Source: Candidimonas humi
GTDB lineage: Bacteria > Pseudomonadota > Gammaproteobacteria > Burkholderiales > Burkholderiaceae_B
Length of the DNA: 64,000 nucleotides
Reading direction: 5' to 3'
Assembly (NCBI RefSeq): GCF_019166065.1
Contig: NZ_JAHTBN010000008.1
Span: forward strand, 1-64,000
A model generated the notes under the pieces. It was not told the DNA's origin and ran no database searches. It was given only the letters and a program-made list of their open reading frames with translations. The translations under genes and the position numbers were made by a program. Shown one piece after another: positions 1 through 8,572 of this stretch (position 1 is the first letter of the stretch; each line of letters starts with the position of its first letter).

Positions 1-235
1 CGGTGGGCTGGGCGGCCGCGGCGGCATCGGCCGGGGCGTCGGATGCGGCGGCCGCGGTCGCCGGCGCATCGGCCGCATCGCCGCGACGGCGGCGGAACGG
101 CGTCCTCAGCTTGCGGCCACGCGACTTGGGAGCCTGCGCGCCGCCTTCGCCCAGAGGCAATTCGGACTGTACGGGCTGCGCATCGGCGCGCTCCAGCACG
201 GGCGTGTTGTTTCCGGACTCATGGTCTTGATTCAT
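1..235 (-). CDS. Start of probable RluB-type 23S rRNA pseudouridine synthase (partial)
   Basis: Only the first 78 codons are in the window and the gene continues beyond base 1. The visible part is a polar, Ala/Arg-rich leader (MNQDHESGN..., then KSRGRKLRTPFRRRRGD, then an Ala/Asp-rich stretch) with no catalytic domain yet. The call rests on position: it follows scpB on the same strand with a gap of about 60 bases, and scpB-rluB is a conserved neighbour pair in which betaproteobacterial RluB proteins often carry low-complexity tails. An in-frame ATG nine bases upstream (base 244) is an alternative start; neither has a strong Shine-Dalgarno. The N-terminal ORF is well supported, the function is inference. 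Confidence 0.55.
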   Translation of the reverse strand, partial: MNQDHESGNNTPVLERADAQPVQSELPLGEGGAQAPKSRGRKLRTPFRRRRGDAADAPATAAAASDAPADAAAAAQPT

Positions 236-297
236 TTCAGTCATTTCTTATTTCAGGGAATTCGTTATCGGTATTCGTTATCGGTATTGGGTCTTGA

Positions 298-1563
298 TCA
301 TCTGTCGGGCCGCTGCGTGTCCTCGTCCCGAGGTTCCGCGGCGGTATCGCCCTGGGCCAGCGCGGCTTCCAGGGGAGCATGGTCTTCGGCGTTTTCCGGA
401 CCGGCATTATCTTCCGGCTCTTCCGGCGCCGTCTTGTGTTCCGGCATCGCTGTGTCTTCCGGCACCGCTGTGTCTTCCAGTATCGTTGCGCCTTCCGGTA
501 CCGCAGTATCTTCCGGCCCGGTGTTTTCCGACCCGGTGTTGTCTTGTTCAGGCCCGGCCGCAGTATCCAGCTTGCGCGGCGCGGCCTCATCCTGGCTTGC
601 TTCGGGCGCCCGAGGGCTTTCATCCGGCAAGTCGTCGGACGCGCCCCCTTCCTGCGTGGCAGGAGCGGCCTGCGCATCCGCGACCTCGGAGGCTGATGCC
701 GCGATATCTGATACCTCGGCGTCTGAAACTTCGGTATCTACGGCTTCGGCATCCACAGCCGGCGAGTCTGAAGCGGCGGTGTCCGAAGCTTCAATGTTCG
801 AACCCTCGGTGTCCGAAGCCTCATTGTCCGAAGCCTCGTTGCCGGAAGCCTCGTTGTCCGAATCTTGAGTGTCTGCGGCCTCTGTATCCGCAACCTCCGC
901 GCCTGCCACCTGGACCTGTGCATCCGCGACCTGCGTGTCTGCCGTCTGCGCGTCCGAGGGTTGCGCTGCTTCGGATTGCGCATCCGCAGCCCTGGTCGCG
1001 ACGCCCGTGGCCTCTTCGAGCGACAAGCCGGCCAGGGCGGCCACGGACTCGTGGGTCTCGAGCGGCGGCAATTCGTCCAGCGCCTTCAGGCCCAGGTCGT
1101 CCAGGAAAGCGCGCGTGGTGCCGAACAGCGCCGGCCTGCCGGGCGCATCGCGATAGCCCAGGACCTCGATCCAGCCGCGTTCTTCCAGCGTCTTGACGAT
1201 CTGCGAGGACACCGTAACCCCGCGTATGTCTTCGATGTCGCCGCGCGTGACCGGCTGGCGCCAGGCAATGATGGCCAGGGTCTCGAGCACGGCCCGGGAA
1301 TATTTGGGCGGCTTCTCGGGGTTGAGCCGTTCGAGATAGCGCTGCATTTCGGCCCGGCTCTGGAAACGCCAGCCGCTGGCCAGATCGACAAGCTCCAGGC
1401 CTCGTTCGGCCCACTCGCCCTGCAACTGGGCCAGCAGCCTGCGTATGTCGTCGTTGGAAATTTCTTCGTCGGGGAACAGCTTGCGCAGCACCATCAGGGG
1501 CATGGGCTGGTCGGCGCACAACAGCGCGGTTTCCAGTACACGGACAATCTCGGTATCAGTCAT
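298..1563 (-). CDS. scpB: Segregation and condensation protein B with a long repetitive acidic tail
   Basis: ScpB is the kleisin-associated winged-helix subunit of the SMC-ScpAB condensin that organises the chromosome. Residues 1-170 match the family: two winged-helix domains with the segments [26 protein letters not shown] (about 90-115) and [25 protein letters not shown] (about 126-150). The protein is 421 aa, about twice the usual ~190-200. Everything after about residue 185 is low-complexity and acidic: first pentads of the type D-x-E-A-S, later P-E-D-T-A-type repeats. The DNA there consists of near-identical 15-bp units (for example bases 805-860). The ATG at 1563 is the first of the frame and lies just after the promoter region shared with the divergent tRNA. 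Confidence 0.9.
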   Translation of the reverse strand: MTDTEIVRVLETALLCADQPMPLMVLRKLFPDEEISNDDIRRLLAQLQGEWAERGLELVDLASGWRFQSRAEMQRYLERLNPEKPPKYSRAVLETLAIIAWRQPVTRGDIEDIRGVTVSSQIVKTLEERGWIEVLGYRDAPGRPALFGTTRAFLDDLGLKALDELPPLETHESVAALAGLSLEEATGVATRAADAQSEAAQPSDAQTADTQVADAQVQVAGAEVADTEAADTQDSDNEASGNEASDNEASDTEGSNIEASDTAASDSPAVDAEAVDTEVSDAEVSDIAASASEVADAQAAPATQEGGASDDLPDESPRAPEASQDEAAPRKLDTAAGPEQDNTGSENTGPEDTAVPEGATILEDTAVPEDTAMPEHKTAPEEPEDNAGPENAEDHAPLEAALAQGDTAAEPRDEDTQRPDR

Positions 1564-1592
1564 CGATCAGCGGCCGGGGACAGGCCCTCGAC

Positions 1593-1621
1593 TTGCAATA
1601 AGTATGAATACAAGTTAATAT
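1593..1621 (+). promoter_or_regulatory. Sigma70-type promoter of tRNA-fMet
   Basis: A -35 element TTGCAA (1593-1598) and a -10 element TAATAT (1616-1621) are separated by exactly 17 bases. Transcription would start about 6-8 bases before the tRNA. The element is AT-rich in an otherwise GC-rich setting and lies in the 71-bp divergent space between scpB and the tRNA. Confidence 0.6.
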
Positions 1622-1634
1622 TCTTTTCTTCAGA

Positions 1635-1711
<77 letters not shown>

Positions 1712-1722
1712 GAATTCTTCGA

Positions 1723-1759
1723 TGGGCCGCTTTCCTTGTGAAAGCGGCCCATTGTTTTT
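1723..1759 (+). terminator. Rho-independent terminator of tRNA-fMet
   Basis: An 11-bp perfect stem (GGGCCGCTTTC with GAAAGCGGCCC) and a five-base loop are followed by ATTGTTTTT, 12 bases after the tRNA end. Confidence 0.85.
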
Positions 1760-2494
1760 GGGCTCGCAGCTTTCAGGCTTGCTGCTTTCGGGCTTGCTGC
1801 CTGCTCGGCACAAAACGCCTGAGCGGGCGCACTGCTGGCGCGCACACACGGCCAGGCACGGGTCGCGGCGCGGGCGCGCGGCGCCACGGCTGCAAGCGCA
1901 GGCATCAAGGAAAATGGATGGTAGAAAAGCGCCAGTACGAGGCGGAAAATCATCATTTCATGGTCAACAGGGCGGCGCGGCATTGCTGCCCGCCGGCAGC
2001 CACTAGCGGGCTCGCCGAATCACAGGATTCAATCGGCACGCAGCATTCGGCAAGCCGAACGAGCGACACCACTACGAGTCGGAACAAGGCTCGAGACGCG
2101 AATACGCTCGAACCATAAGTGGCCAGCAGGCGCCATGCGACACACCATGACCGCAGCCCGTGCGGCAACGGCGCCCGAACATCAAAGAGCTTTAAATCTG
2201 AGATATATAGAAATTGCCTTGCTGCCGATGGAAGAACATATTCCCGGAACTCGGCCGAAAGGCGCCATGTTGTTTTTGGAGGAGCTTTAACATGAACGCG
2301 GCCCGCCAGGCAGCAGCTTGCGCATCTAATGCGATGAGCAACTTCCTACATTACACCACCACCCAGCGCTTCGCGCAACTCCTGGCGCGCTCAAATACGG
2401 CCGCAATCGACAAAAAAATACAGTGGGACGGCGGCAGCGGCCAAGCATGTCTTCGAAGCCAGCGCCAGAGCGCCACGGCCGATGCCGCGCCGCC
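1760..2494. other. 735-bp stretch without a convincing gene; two short ORFs
   Basis: No known family is recognised on either strand. Base composition drops around 2180-2420, with runs such as AAATCTGAGATATATAG. A 47-codon ORF at 2147-2290 (...RYIEIALLPMEEHIPG...) ends just before a strong Shine-Dalgarno (GGAGGAG at 2278-2284) and an ATG at 2292, which opens a second frame beginning MNAARQAAACASNAM. That second frame runs antisense into the CobW-like gene and is unlikely to be real over its full length. The stretch could be a decayed insertion beside the tRNA, but no integrase, direct repeat of the tRNA end, or transposase is visible. Confidence 0.35.
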
Positions 2495-3730
2495 TCAGGC
2501 TACCCTTCGCGGCGCGGGCGCCATGGCTCGCAAGCCGGACAGCAAGGCCTCGGCCCGGCGCAAGAAGCCGCTCGCCGCGCCGGCCTCCAGCACTACGATC
2601 AGCAGCGAGGACTCGCCGGGCGAGGCCGAGGCCACGGCCTGCCAATAGAGCTGCCGGTGCACGCCGCGCAGCTCCCAGGCTCCGGCTTCGCCATGCAAGC
2701 GCAAAACCCCGGCGATACGCAAAATGTCGTCGCCATATGCGCCCAGCAACGCATCCATCGCGCGCACGAGGTCGGGCCGCGCCAATGCGCAGCGGCCCGC
2801 CAGCCGCAACACGGCCACGCCCGACTGCGGGCGCAGCCGGCCGGCATGAGCCCCGCTCCACAAAGAGCCGACTGGCCTCGCCGCGCGGGCTGGCTCATCC
2901 ACGGGGGATTCATCCAAGAGTGCCTTATCCAAGGGTGGCCTATCCAGGGATGACGCGTCCGACGGCGGCTCGTCCAGGGATGGCTCGGTTAGGGACGACT
3001 CGGTCAGGGATGACCCGTCCAGGGGTAGCTCGTCCGGCGGCGGCTCGTCCTGGAGCGGCTCGTCCTGGAGCGGCTCGTCCAGAGGCCGCTCGTCCAGAAG
3101 CGGCTCCTTCAGCGGCGGCGGGTCCAGAGCGGTCCCGCGTGCGAGCATATGCGCCAGGTCCGGCAGCTCGTCCGCATCGAAACATGCCGCCAGCGGATTG
3201 ATTTCTTCGAGCAGGGAGCGCAAGGCGCCGCGCGGATCTATGCCTGTCGCCGGGGCCGGCCCCAGCACCAGCGCGTCGGCCAGCACGGCCTGGCGCAGCC
3301 CGACGCCGTCCAGGCGGCTTTGCGCCGCCACGGTCGTGATGCATCCCCGGTAAAAGTAGCGCTCGCGCAGGAAGGGGTCGTGCTGCAGGGAATACAGTAT
3401 GGCAGCCGGATCGCCCCGGCCCTCGGTCTCGATCAGCACCTGGCGCGGCACCGCAATGCGCCGCTGCAGCGCCGCCATGAACAGATCGCGCAGCGCGCCA
3501 GCCAGTTCGCCGTTCAGGCTGCAGCATGGACAGGCGCCTTCGGGCGCGGCATCGGAGCTGCCGCCCAGCCGGTACAGCGCGCCGGCGGGCGCGGTGCCCT
3601 GCGCCCGGGCAAGCACCGCGATCGAGCCGCGCGGCTCGTCGCGCAACAAGCGCTCGATCAGCCAGGTCTTGCCGCTGCCCGGCAGGCCCGAAACCACCAC
3701 GACCGGAATCCGATTGTCCATGCCCTTCAT
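2495..3730 (-). CDS. CobW/COG0523-like GTPase with pentapeptide-repeat insert
   Basis: G3E-type GTPases of this family act as metallochaperones or metal-insertion factors; the metal here cannot be told. Visible features: Walker A GLPGSGKT (15-22), the family's C-x-C-C metal motif as CPCC (67-70), an ETEGRGDP segment (101-108) in the place of ETTGxADP, and a C-terminal CobW_C-like part (about 305-385). Odd points: the usual NKxD guanine-specificity motif is not visible (ADALVLGPAPA stands near where it is expected), and residues about 206-280 are about fifteen tandem pentads of the type PLDEP / SLTES. This insert sits between the GTPase and the C-terminal domain. 411 aa against the usual 320-400. 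The gene is single and divergent from the FemAB-like gene; an in-frame ATG at 3721 is an alternative start. Confidence 0.7.
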   Translation of the reverse strand: MKGMDNRIPVVVVSGLPGSGKTWLIERLLRDEPRGSIAVLARAQGTAPAGALYRLGGSSDAAPEGACPCCSLNGELAGALRDLFMAALQRRIAVPRQVLIETEGRGDPAAILYSLQHDPFLRERYFYRGCITTVAAQSRLDGVGLRQAVLADALVLGPAPATGIDPRGALRSLLEEINPLAACFDADELPDLAHMLARGTALDPPPLKEPLLDERPLDEPLQDEPLQDEPPPDELPLDGSSLTESSLTEPSLDEPPSDASSLDRPPLDKALLDESPVDEPARAARPVGSLWSGAHAGRLRPQSGVAVLRLAGRCALARPDLVRAMDALLGAYGDDILRIAGVLRLHGEAGAWELRGVHRQLYWQAVASASPGESSLLIVVLEAGAASGFLRRAEALLSGLRAMAPAPRRVA

Positions 3731-4030
3731 CCTTCATAGTGTCCATGCCCGCCATCCTTCATAGTTCACCACGCCCTCGCGGAAGGCCGCAGCGGGTAAC
3801 ACAATAGCCGCTGGCCCGGATGCCGGGCACGTCCGCGCACAGCAGAGCGCGCGAACCCCGCAAAGCACCGCGCCCCCGGGGCGCACGCCGCGGCGCATAC
3901 TTGCCCTTTTATGCATGCGCCGCGGGTTTTGCTAAGCTTGCCCAATATTCGACCGCACCGCCGCCATTGCGCGGCACCCGAGCGATCCACCCCGCCCAGT
4001 GCCCCGCTCGGCGAGCAGGGCCGCGATACG

Positions 4031-5230
4031 ATGCATACGTATCACCAACCACGAGGCCCGACCTTGGCTGTCCGCTTTTCCCTCATCCACGACCTGCAAG
4101 ATATTAACCCCGGGCAATGGAATGCCCTGGCGCAAGACCACCCCCTGGTCGGCCATGAATATCTGCTGGCCATGCAGCAGGCGGGCTGCGCCATCGCCGA
4201 CACCGGCTGGGCCGCACACTATCTGCTGATGCATCGCGGCAGCGACCTGGCGGCGGCCATGCCGCTATACCTGAAATCCCATTCGCGCGGCGAATATGTC
4301 TTCGACATGGTCTGGGCCCGGGCCTTTGCGCAGCATGGCCTGGCCTATTACCCCAAGCTGCTGGGTGCGGTCCCGTTCACGCCGGTGCCCGGGCCGCGCC
4401 TGCTCGCCGCCAACCATGCCGACCGGGTGGCGCTTGCGCGCGAGGCCGTGGAGGTGGCGCGCGGCAACGAACTGTCGTCCCTGCATATTTTGTTTCCTTC
4501 CGAGGCCGACTGCCAGGCGCTGCGCGAAGCCGGTTTCTTGTTCCGCGAGAACGTACAGTTCCACTGGTTCAATCGCAACTACCGCGACCTGGACGAGTTC
4601 CTTGCCGGCATGAGCCAGCCCAAGCGCAAGAAGATCCGCCAGGATCGCAAGAAGGCGATCGAGGCCGGCGTCACGTTTCGCTGGCTGCAAGGCGCGGACA
4701 TCGACGAAGCGGCCATGGACTATTTCTACCGCTGCTACTGCCGCACCTATATGGAGCACGGCAATGCCCCCTACCTGAACCGGGAATTCTTCCGCCTGCT
4801 GCACGTCGCCATGGCCCCCAAGCTGCTGCTCGTGCTGGCTGAACAGGAAGGCACGCCGATCGCGGCGGCCCTGAACATACTCGGCGCCGACAGGCTGTAT
4901 GGACGCTATTGGGGCTGCACCCGCTACATACCGGGCCTGCATTTCGAGACCTGCTACATACAGGCCATAGAGTTCTGCATATGCCGCGGCGTCGCGGTCT
5001 TCGAGGGCGGCGCCCAGGGCGAACACAAGCTGTCGCGCGGCATGCTGCCGGTACAGACCTGGTCTGCACACTGGATACGCGACGAACGCTATGCCGCGGC
5101 GATCGCGGATTTTCTGGAGCGCGAGACGCCGGCCGTGTCCAACTATATCGACGAACTGCACGAGCACAGCCCGTTCAAGAAAAACATCGATGACGCGATC
5201 CCCGGGCCGCGGCCAGCCGGCGGCGGCTGA
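4031..5230 (+). CDS. FemAB-like / GNAT-fold protein (COG3146, peptidogalycan-type)
   Basis: A 399-aa protein of the family sometimes labelled peptidogalycan biosynthesis/recognition, a GNAT-fold relative of FemAB aminoacyl- and peptidyl-transferases. The substrate is unknown. Recognisable blocks are HPLVGHEYLLAMQQAGC near the N-terminus, the basic segment SQPKRKKIRQDRKKAIEAG in the middle, and the C-terminal core YGRYWGC...HFETCYIQAIEFCICRG...FEGGAQGEHKLSRG, typical of the family. No signal peptide or membrane segment is seen, so it should be cytosolic. The ATG at 4031 was chosen because the upstream in-frame extension to 3911 is low-complexity and lies in the divergent promoter space. A TTG at 4063 is another possibility. 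The 300 bp upstream hold only GC-rich sequence and a short CCTTCATAGT direct repeat. Confidence 0.75.
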   Translation: MHTYHQPRGPTLAVRFSLIHDLQDINPGQWNALAQDHPLVGHEYLLAMQQAGCAIADTGWAAHYLLMHRGSDLAAAMPLYLKSHSRGEYVFDMVWARAFAQHGLAYYPKLLGAVPFTPVPGPRLLAANHADRVALAREAVEVARGNELSSLHILFPSEADCQALREAGFLFRENVQFHWFNRNYRDLDEFLAGMSQPKRKKIRQDRKKAIEAGVTFRWLQGADIDEAAMDYFYRCYCRTYMEHGNAPYLNREFFRLLHVAMAPKLLLVLAEQEGTPIAAALNILGADRLYGRYWGCTRYIPGLHFETCYIQAIEFCICRGVAVFEGGAQGEHKLSRGMLPVQTWSAHWIRDERYAAAIADFLERETPAVSNYIDELHEHSPFKKNIDDAIPGPRPAGGG

Positions 5231-5238
5231 GCGCCTGT

Positions 5239-5805
5239 TTATTTTTTATTGTCCTTGGGCGGCGCGCCGGGCTTGAAGGGAAACACGGAAAACATCGAAC
5301 GGGTCTGGTCCTGCATCTGGTCCTGCATTTGCACGAACAGATTCTTGCTCTGGTCGATGTAGTTGTTCATCATGTTCTGCAGCACGGGAGTCTGGACATT
5401 CATGAACTGGGCCCAGGCCTCGGGCCCGAACTGATTGCCGTACAAGCCCTTGGATTGCTCCGCCACGCGTTCCTGGATGTCCATGAACGCCTGGATGTTC
5501 TTTTCCAGGAAGGTTCCCATCACCCCCTGCATGGCGTGCCCGTAGAAACGGATGATTTGCGACAGCGCCGTGGACGAGAACATCGGCACGCCGCCGCTTT
5601 CCTCTTCGAGGATGATCTGCAGCAATATGCTGCGCGTCAGATCTTCTCCGGACTTGGCATCGACCACCTGGAAGGCCTGGTTGTCCAGCACGAGTTGCTT
5701 GACGTCGGACAAGGTGATGTAGGCGCTGGTCTGGGTGTCGTAGAGGCGGCGGTTCGGATACTTCTTGATCAGCCGGTTTGCTGCAGATGAAGAGGTTTGC
5801 GTCAT
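5239..5805 (-). CDS. phaR: Polyhydroxyalkanoate synthesis repressor PhaR
   Basis: A DNA- and PHB-binding regulator that represses phasin and its own gene until polymer granules titrate it. The N-terminal PHB/PHA accumulation DNA-binding domain is clear at residues about 12-72 (IKKYPNRRLYDTQTSAYITL...). Downstream repeats such as GVMGTFLEKNIQAFMDIQERV are the second PHB_acc domain. The tail is short and polar (PFKPGAPPKDNKK). 188 aa is the normal length. The ATG at 5805 gives MTQTSSSAANRLIKKYPNRR; a longer frame upstream is not family-like. It is third in phaC-phaB-phaR, 137 bp after phaB, a gap large enough for its own promoter. Confidence 0.95.
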   Translation of the reverse strand: MTQTSSSAANRLIKKYPNRRLYDTQTSAYITLSDVKQLVLDNQAFQVVDAKSGEDLTRSILLQIILEEESGGVPMFSSTALSQIIRFYGHAMQGVMGTFLEKNIQAFMDIQERVAEQSKGLYGNQFGPEAWAQFMNVQTPVLQNMMNNYIDQSKNLFVQMQDQMQDQTRSMFSVFPFKPGAPPKDNKK

Positions 5806-5942
5806 GACATTGGCCGGGTGTGCGTAATGGTCCAGGAAGTAATAATAGAACGATGCAAGATGGAACGCGATGCTACAGCGCCGCGCGGGCCCCGATGCAG
5901 GCCGCGCGGCGAGCCTCGGGGCCGCGCATCGCGCAACCGCCA

Positions 5943-6680
5943 TCAGCCCATGTGCAGGCCTCCGTTCAAAGAGAAGTCGGCGCCGGTGGCGAAGCCCGCA
6001 TCGTCCGATGCCAGCCATGCCACCATCGAGCCGATTTCCTCGGGCGTACCCAGACGCTTGACCGGAATGGTGGCGACGATTTTTTCCAGCACGTCGGGCC
6101 GGATCGCGCGCACCATGTCGGTGCCGATATAGCCCGGCGATACGGTATTGACCGTGACGCCTTTATTGGCGACCTCTTGGGCCAGGGCCATGGTAAAGCC
6201 GTGTATGCCCGCCTTGGCCGTGGAATAGTTGGTCTGCCCGAACTGCCCCTTCTGGCCATTGACCGAGCTGATGTTGATGATGCGACCCCATTGCTTTTCG
6301 ACCATGCCGTCTATGACCTGCTTGGTGACGTTGAACAGGCTGTTCAGGTTGGTGTCGATGACCGCGCGCCAGTCTTCCTGCGTCATTTTGCGGAACAGCC
6401 CGTCGCGGGTGATGCCGGCATTGTTGACCAGCACATCGACGGGGCCGAGTTCGCTCGTGACGCGCTCGAAGGCGGCCACCGTGGAATCCCAGTCGGACAC
6501 ATTGCCCACCGAGGCATGGAAGGTATACCCCTGCTCGGCCTGCTCGTCGAGCCATTGCTGATAATTACGGCTCGGCCCGCAGCCGGCAATGACCGTGAAG
6601 CCCTCTTTGGCCAGGCGCCGGCATATGGAAGTACCAATGCCGCCCATGCCACCCGTCACGTAAGCCAGTTTGCCACTCAT
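5943..6680 (-). CDS. phaB: Acetoacetyl-CoA reductase (NADPH)
   Basis: Reduces acetoacetyl-CoA to (R)-3-hydroxybutyryl-CoA, the monomer for PHB. Short-chain dehydrogenase: nucleotide motif TGGMGGIG (9-16), NNAG (86-89), catalytic Ser138/139, Tyr152 and Lys156 (YSTAK). The end NGGLHMG is characteristic of PhaB. 245 aa, full length. The start is preceded by TGAGGAGAATCAA, a strong ribosome site. It lies 97 bp downstream of phaC on the same strand. No phaA thiolase is in the cluster, so acetoacetyl-CoA must come from a thiolase encoded elsewhere. Confidence 0.96.
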   Translation of the reverse strand: MSGKLAYVTGGMGGIGTSICRRLAKEGFTVIAGCGPSRNYQQWLDEQAEQGYTFHASVGNVSDWDSTVAAFERVTSELGPVDVLVNNAGITRDGLFRKMTQEDWRAVIDTNLNSLFNVTKQVIDGMVEKQWGRIINISSVNGQKGQFGQTNYSTAKAGIHGFTMALAQEVANKGVTVNTVSPGYIGTDMVRAIRPDVLEKIVATIPVKRLGTPEEIGSMVAWLASDDAGFATGADFSLNGGLHMG

Positions 6681-6777
6681 TTGATTCTCCTCACCTGAAA
6701 CATCACTGCAAATCTTCTTGCGGGCCCACGCTGACGATGGCGCGCACGAAATGGCGCACGCCTGCGGCCGGCGCCCG

Positions 6778-8409
6778 CTACACGGCTCTAACCTTTACGT
6801 ACCTGCCCGGCGCGTCTTCGATGGGCACATAGCTGGCATTGCCGAGCGACGCGGGCGCCTTGCGCAGCTCGCCCGACTTGGCCGCCAGCCATGCGCACCA
6901 GTCGGGCCACCAACTGCCCGCGTGCTCGGACGCGACATCGAACCAGGCCTGGGGATCGCCGGGCAGGCGCGAGGTGTCGGGCCCCGTTCCGACCCAATAG
7001 CTGCGGCGCTTCTTGGCGGGCGGATTGACCACGCCTGCAATATGCCCCGAGGCCCCGAGCACGAAACGCATGGGCCCTTTCAGGATGCGGGTGGAGGCGT
7101 AGGCCGAGACCCAGGGCACAATGTGGTCTTCGCGCGAACCATAGATGTAGGCCGGCATGTCCAGGGTGTGCAGATCCAGCGCATGGCCGTCGACATGCAG
7201 GCGGCCGGGCTGCTTCAGGTTGTTCTCGAGGTAGGTATTGCGGAAATACCAGGTAAAGAAGGGACCGGGCAGATTGGTGCCGTCCGAATTCCAGAACAGC
7301 AGGTCGAAAGCCGGCGGCGTCTCGCCTTTCAGGTAGTTGCCTACGACGTAGTTCCAGACCAGTTCGTTCGGGCGCAGGAACGAAAACGTGGTGCCGAGTT
7401 CGCGCGCCGACATCAGGCCGCCGACGCCGAGCTGGCGTTCGCGGGCTTCGGCATGCAGTTCGTCGACAAAGACGTCGAGCACGCCGGTATCTTCGAAGTC
7501 GAGCAGCGTGGTCAGCAAAGTGAGCGCCGCGACCTGGTTGAGGCCTTGCGCCCGGCCCAGGGCCAGGGCCGAGGCGAGCATCGTGCCGCCCACGCAGAAG
7601 CCCAGGGCATTGACCTGTGCTTGCCCGGAGATGTCGCACGCCGCCTGCAACGCGCGCAGCACGCCTTCCTGCAGATAGTCGCCCCAATCCGCGGCATCGA
7701 CGCCGTCGTCGTCCGAAGGCAGCGGATTGCGCCACGAGACCAGGAACACCGTGAAGCCCTGCTGGACCGCATGGCGCACGAAAGAATTGTCGGGCTGCAG
7801 GTCGAGTATGTAGAACTTGTTGATGCAAGGAGGAACGATCAACAGCGGAAGCTTATGGACCTTGGGCGTCAGCGGCGCATACTGGATGAGCTGCATGAGC
7901 CGGTTCTCGAACACCACCGCGCCGGGCGAATTGCCGACGTTGCGGCCGACCTCGAAACCGGATTCGTCGGTCTGGGACAGCCGGCCCTTGCGCAGGTCTT
8001 CCTGCAGATTGCGCAGGCCGTCGAACAGGCTGCGCCCGCCGCTGTCGAGCAGTTTTTGCTGGGCATCGGGATTGGTGGCCAGGAAATTCGACGGCGACAT
8101 CGCGTCGACCCATTGCATCACCGAAAAGCGCAGCCGCTCGCGTACCGGCTCGGCCATTTGCGCGGCTTCGGTCATGCGCTCGAGCGCGCGGGCCGAAAGC
8201 ACGTAGGCATGGGCGAGCAGCGCCGCGGACGTATTGCCGGCCCAGGCGGCGCCATGAAAACGGCGATCTTTGGGAGGAACCAGTGTGCCCTGTCTGGCCT
8301 GCATGACGGCGTCATGCCAGTCGCGCGCGAATTCGGCCTGGATATCGGCCAACTTGTCCGGCGCCACGCTCGCCGGGACGGGCCATTCTGAAAGAAATGG
8401 AGCACCCAT
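6778..8409 (-). CDS. phaC: Class I polyhydroxyalkanoate synthase
   Basis: Polymerises (R)-3-hydroxyacyl-CoA into PHA on the granule surface. With the ATG at 8409 the protein is 543 aa. The alpha/beta-hydrolase core carries the lipase-box-like GFCVGG with nucleophile Cys272, Asp428 in GSREDHIVPW and His456 in GASGHIAGV. The N-terminal PhaC_N region (WHDAVMQARQG, SPSNFLATNP) is intact. A TTG eleven codons upstream (8442) would extend it, but the ATG has an AGGTG just upstream. It is first of phaC-phaB-phaR. A single long synthase with no phaE or phaR subunit gene beside it fits class I. Confidence 0.96.
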   Translation of the reverse strand: MGAPFLSEWPVPASVAPDKLADIQAEFARDWHDAVMQARQGTLVPPKDRRFHGAAWAGNTSAALLAHAYVLSARALERMTEAAQMAEPVRERLRFSVMQWVDAMSPSNFLATNPDAQQKLLDSGGRSLFDGLRNLQEDLRKGRLSQTDESGFEVGRNVGNSPGAVVFENRLMQLIQYAPLTPKVHKLPLLIVPPCINKFYILDLQPDNSFVRHAVQQGFTVFLVSWRNPLPSDDDGVDAADWGDYLQEGVLRALQAACDISGQAQVNALGFCVGGTMLASALALGRAQGLNQVAALTLLTTLLDFEDTGVLDVFVDELHAEARERQLGVGGLMSARELGTTFSFLRPNELVWNYVVGNYLKGETPPAFDLLFWNSDGTNLPGPFFTWYFRNTYLENNLKQPGRLHVDGHALDLHTLDMPAYIYGSREDHIVPWVSAYASTRILKGPMRFVLGASGHIAGVVNPPAKKRRSYWVGTGPDTSRLPGDPQAWFDVASEHAGSWWPDWCAWLAAKSGELRKAPASLGNASYVPIEDAPGRYVKVRAV

Positions 8410-8572
8410 CTGACACCTGTTATTTGGGGTTCTTTGAATCAATCTTGCGGGGCATTGGCAGGCCTGTCAATCAGGGTAAGTCGCTAGGGTAGGCTGGCCG
8501 GCGAGCCGCGGACAATGGGTGCTGCGACGGCCGGCCGCAAAGCCCGACATGCCGGCAATGTCATGCAAGGTT

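Noticed and set aside
294-1196. Proline/arginine-rich plus-strand ORFs over scpB
   Set aside because: They mirror the scpB repeat tail; no start signals and no family match.
2292-2648. 118-codon plus-strand ORF after a strong Shine-Dalgarno
   Set aside because: Its second half is antisense to the CobW-like coding region and has the composition expected of a shadow frame; kept only as a note in the intergenic entry.
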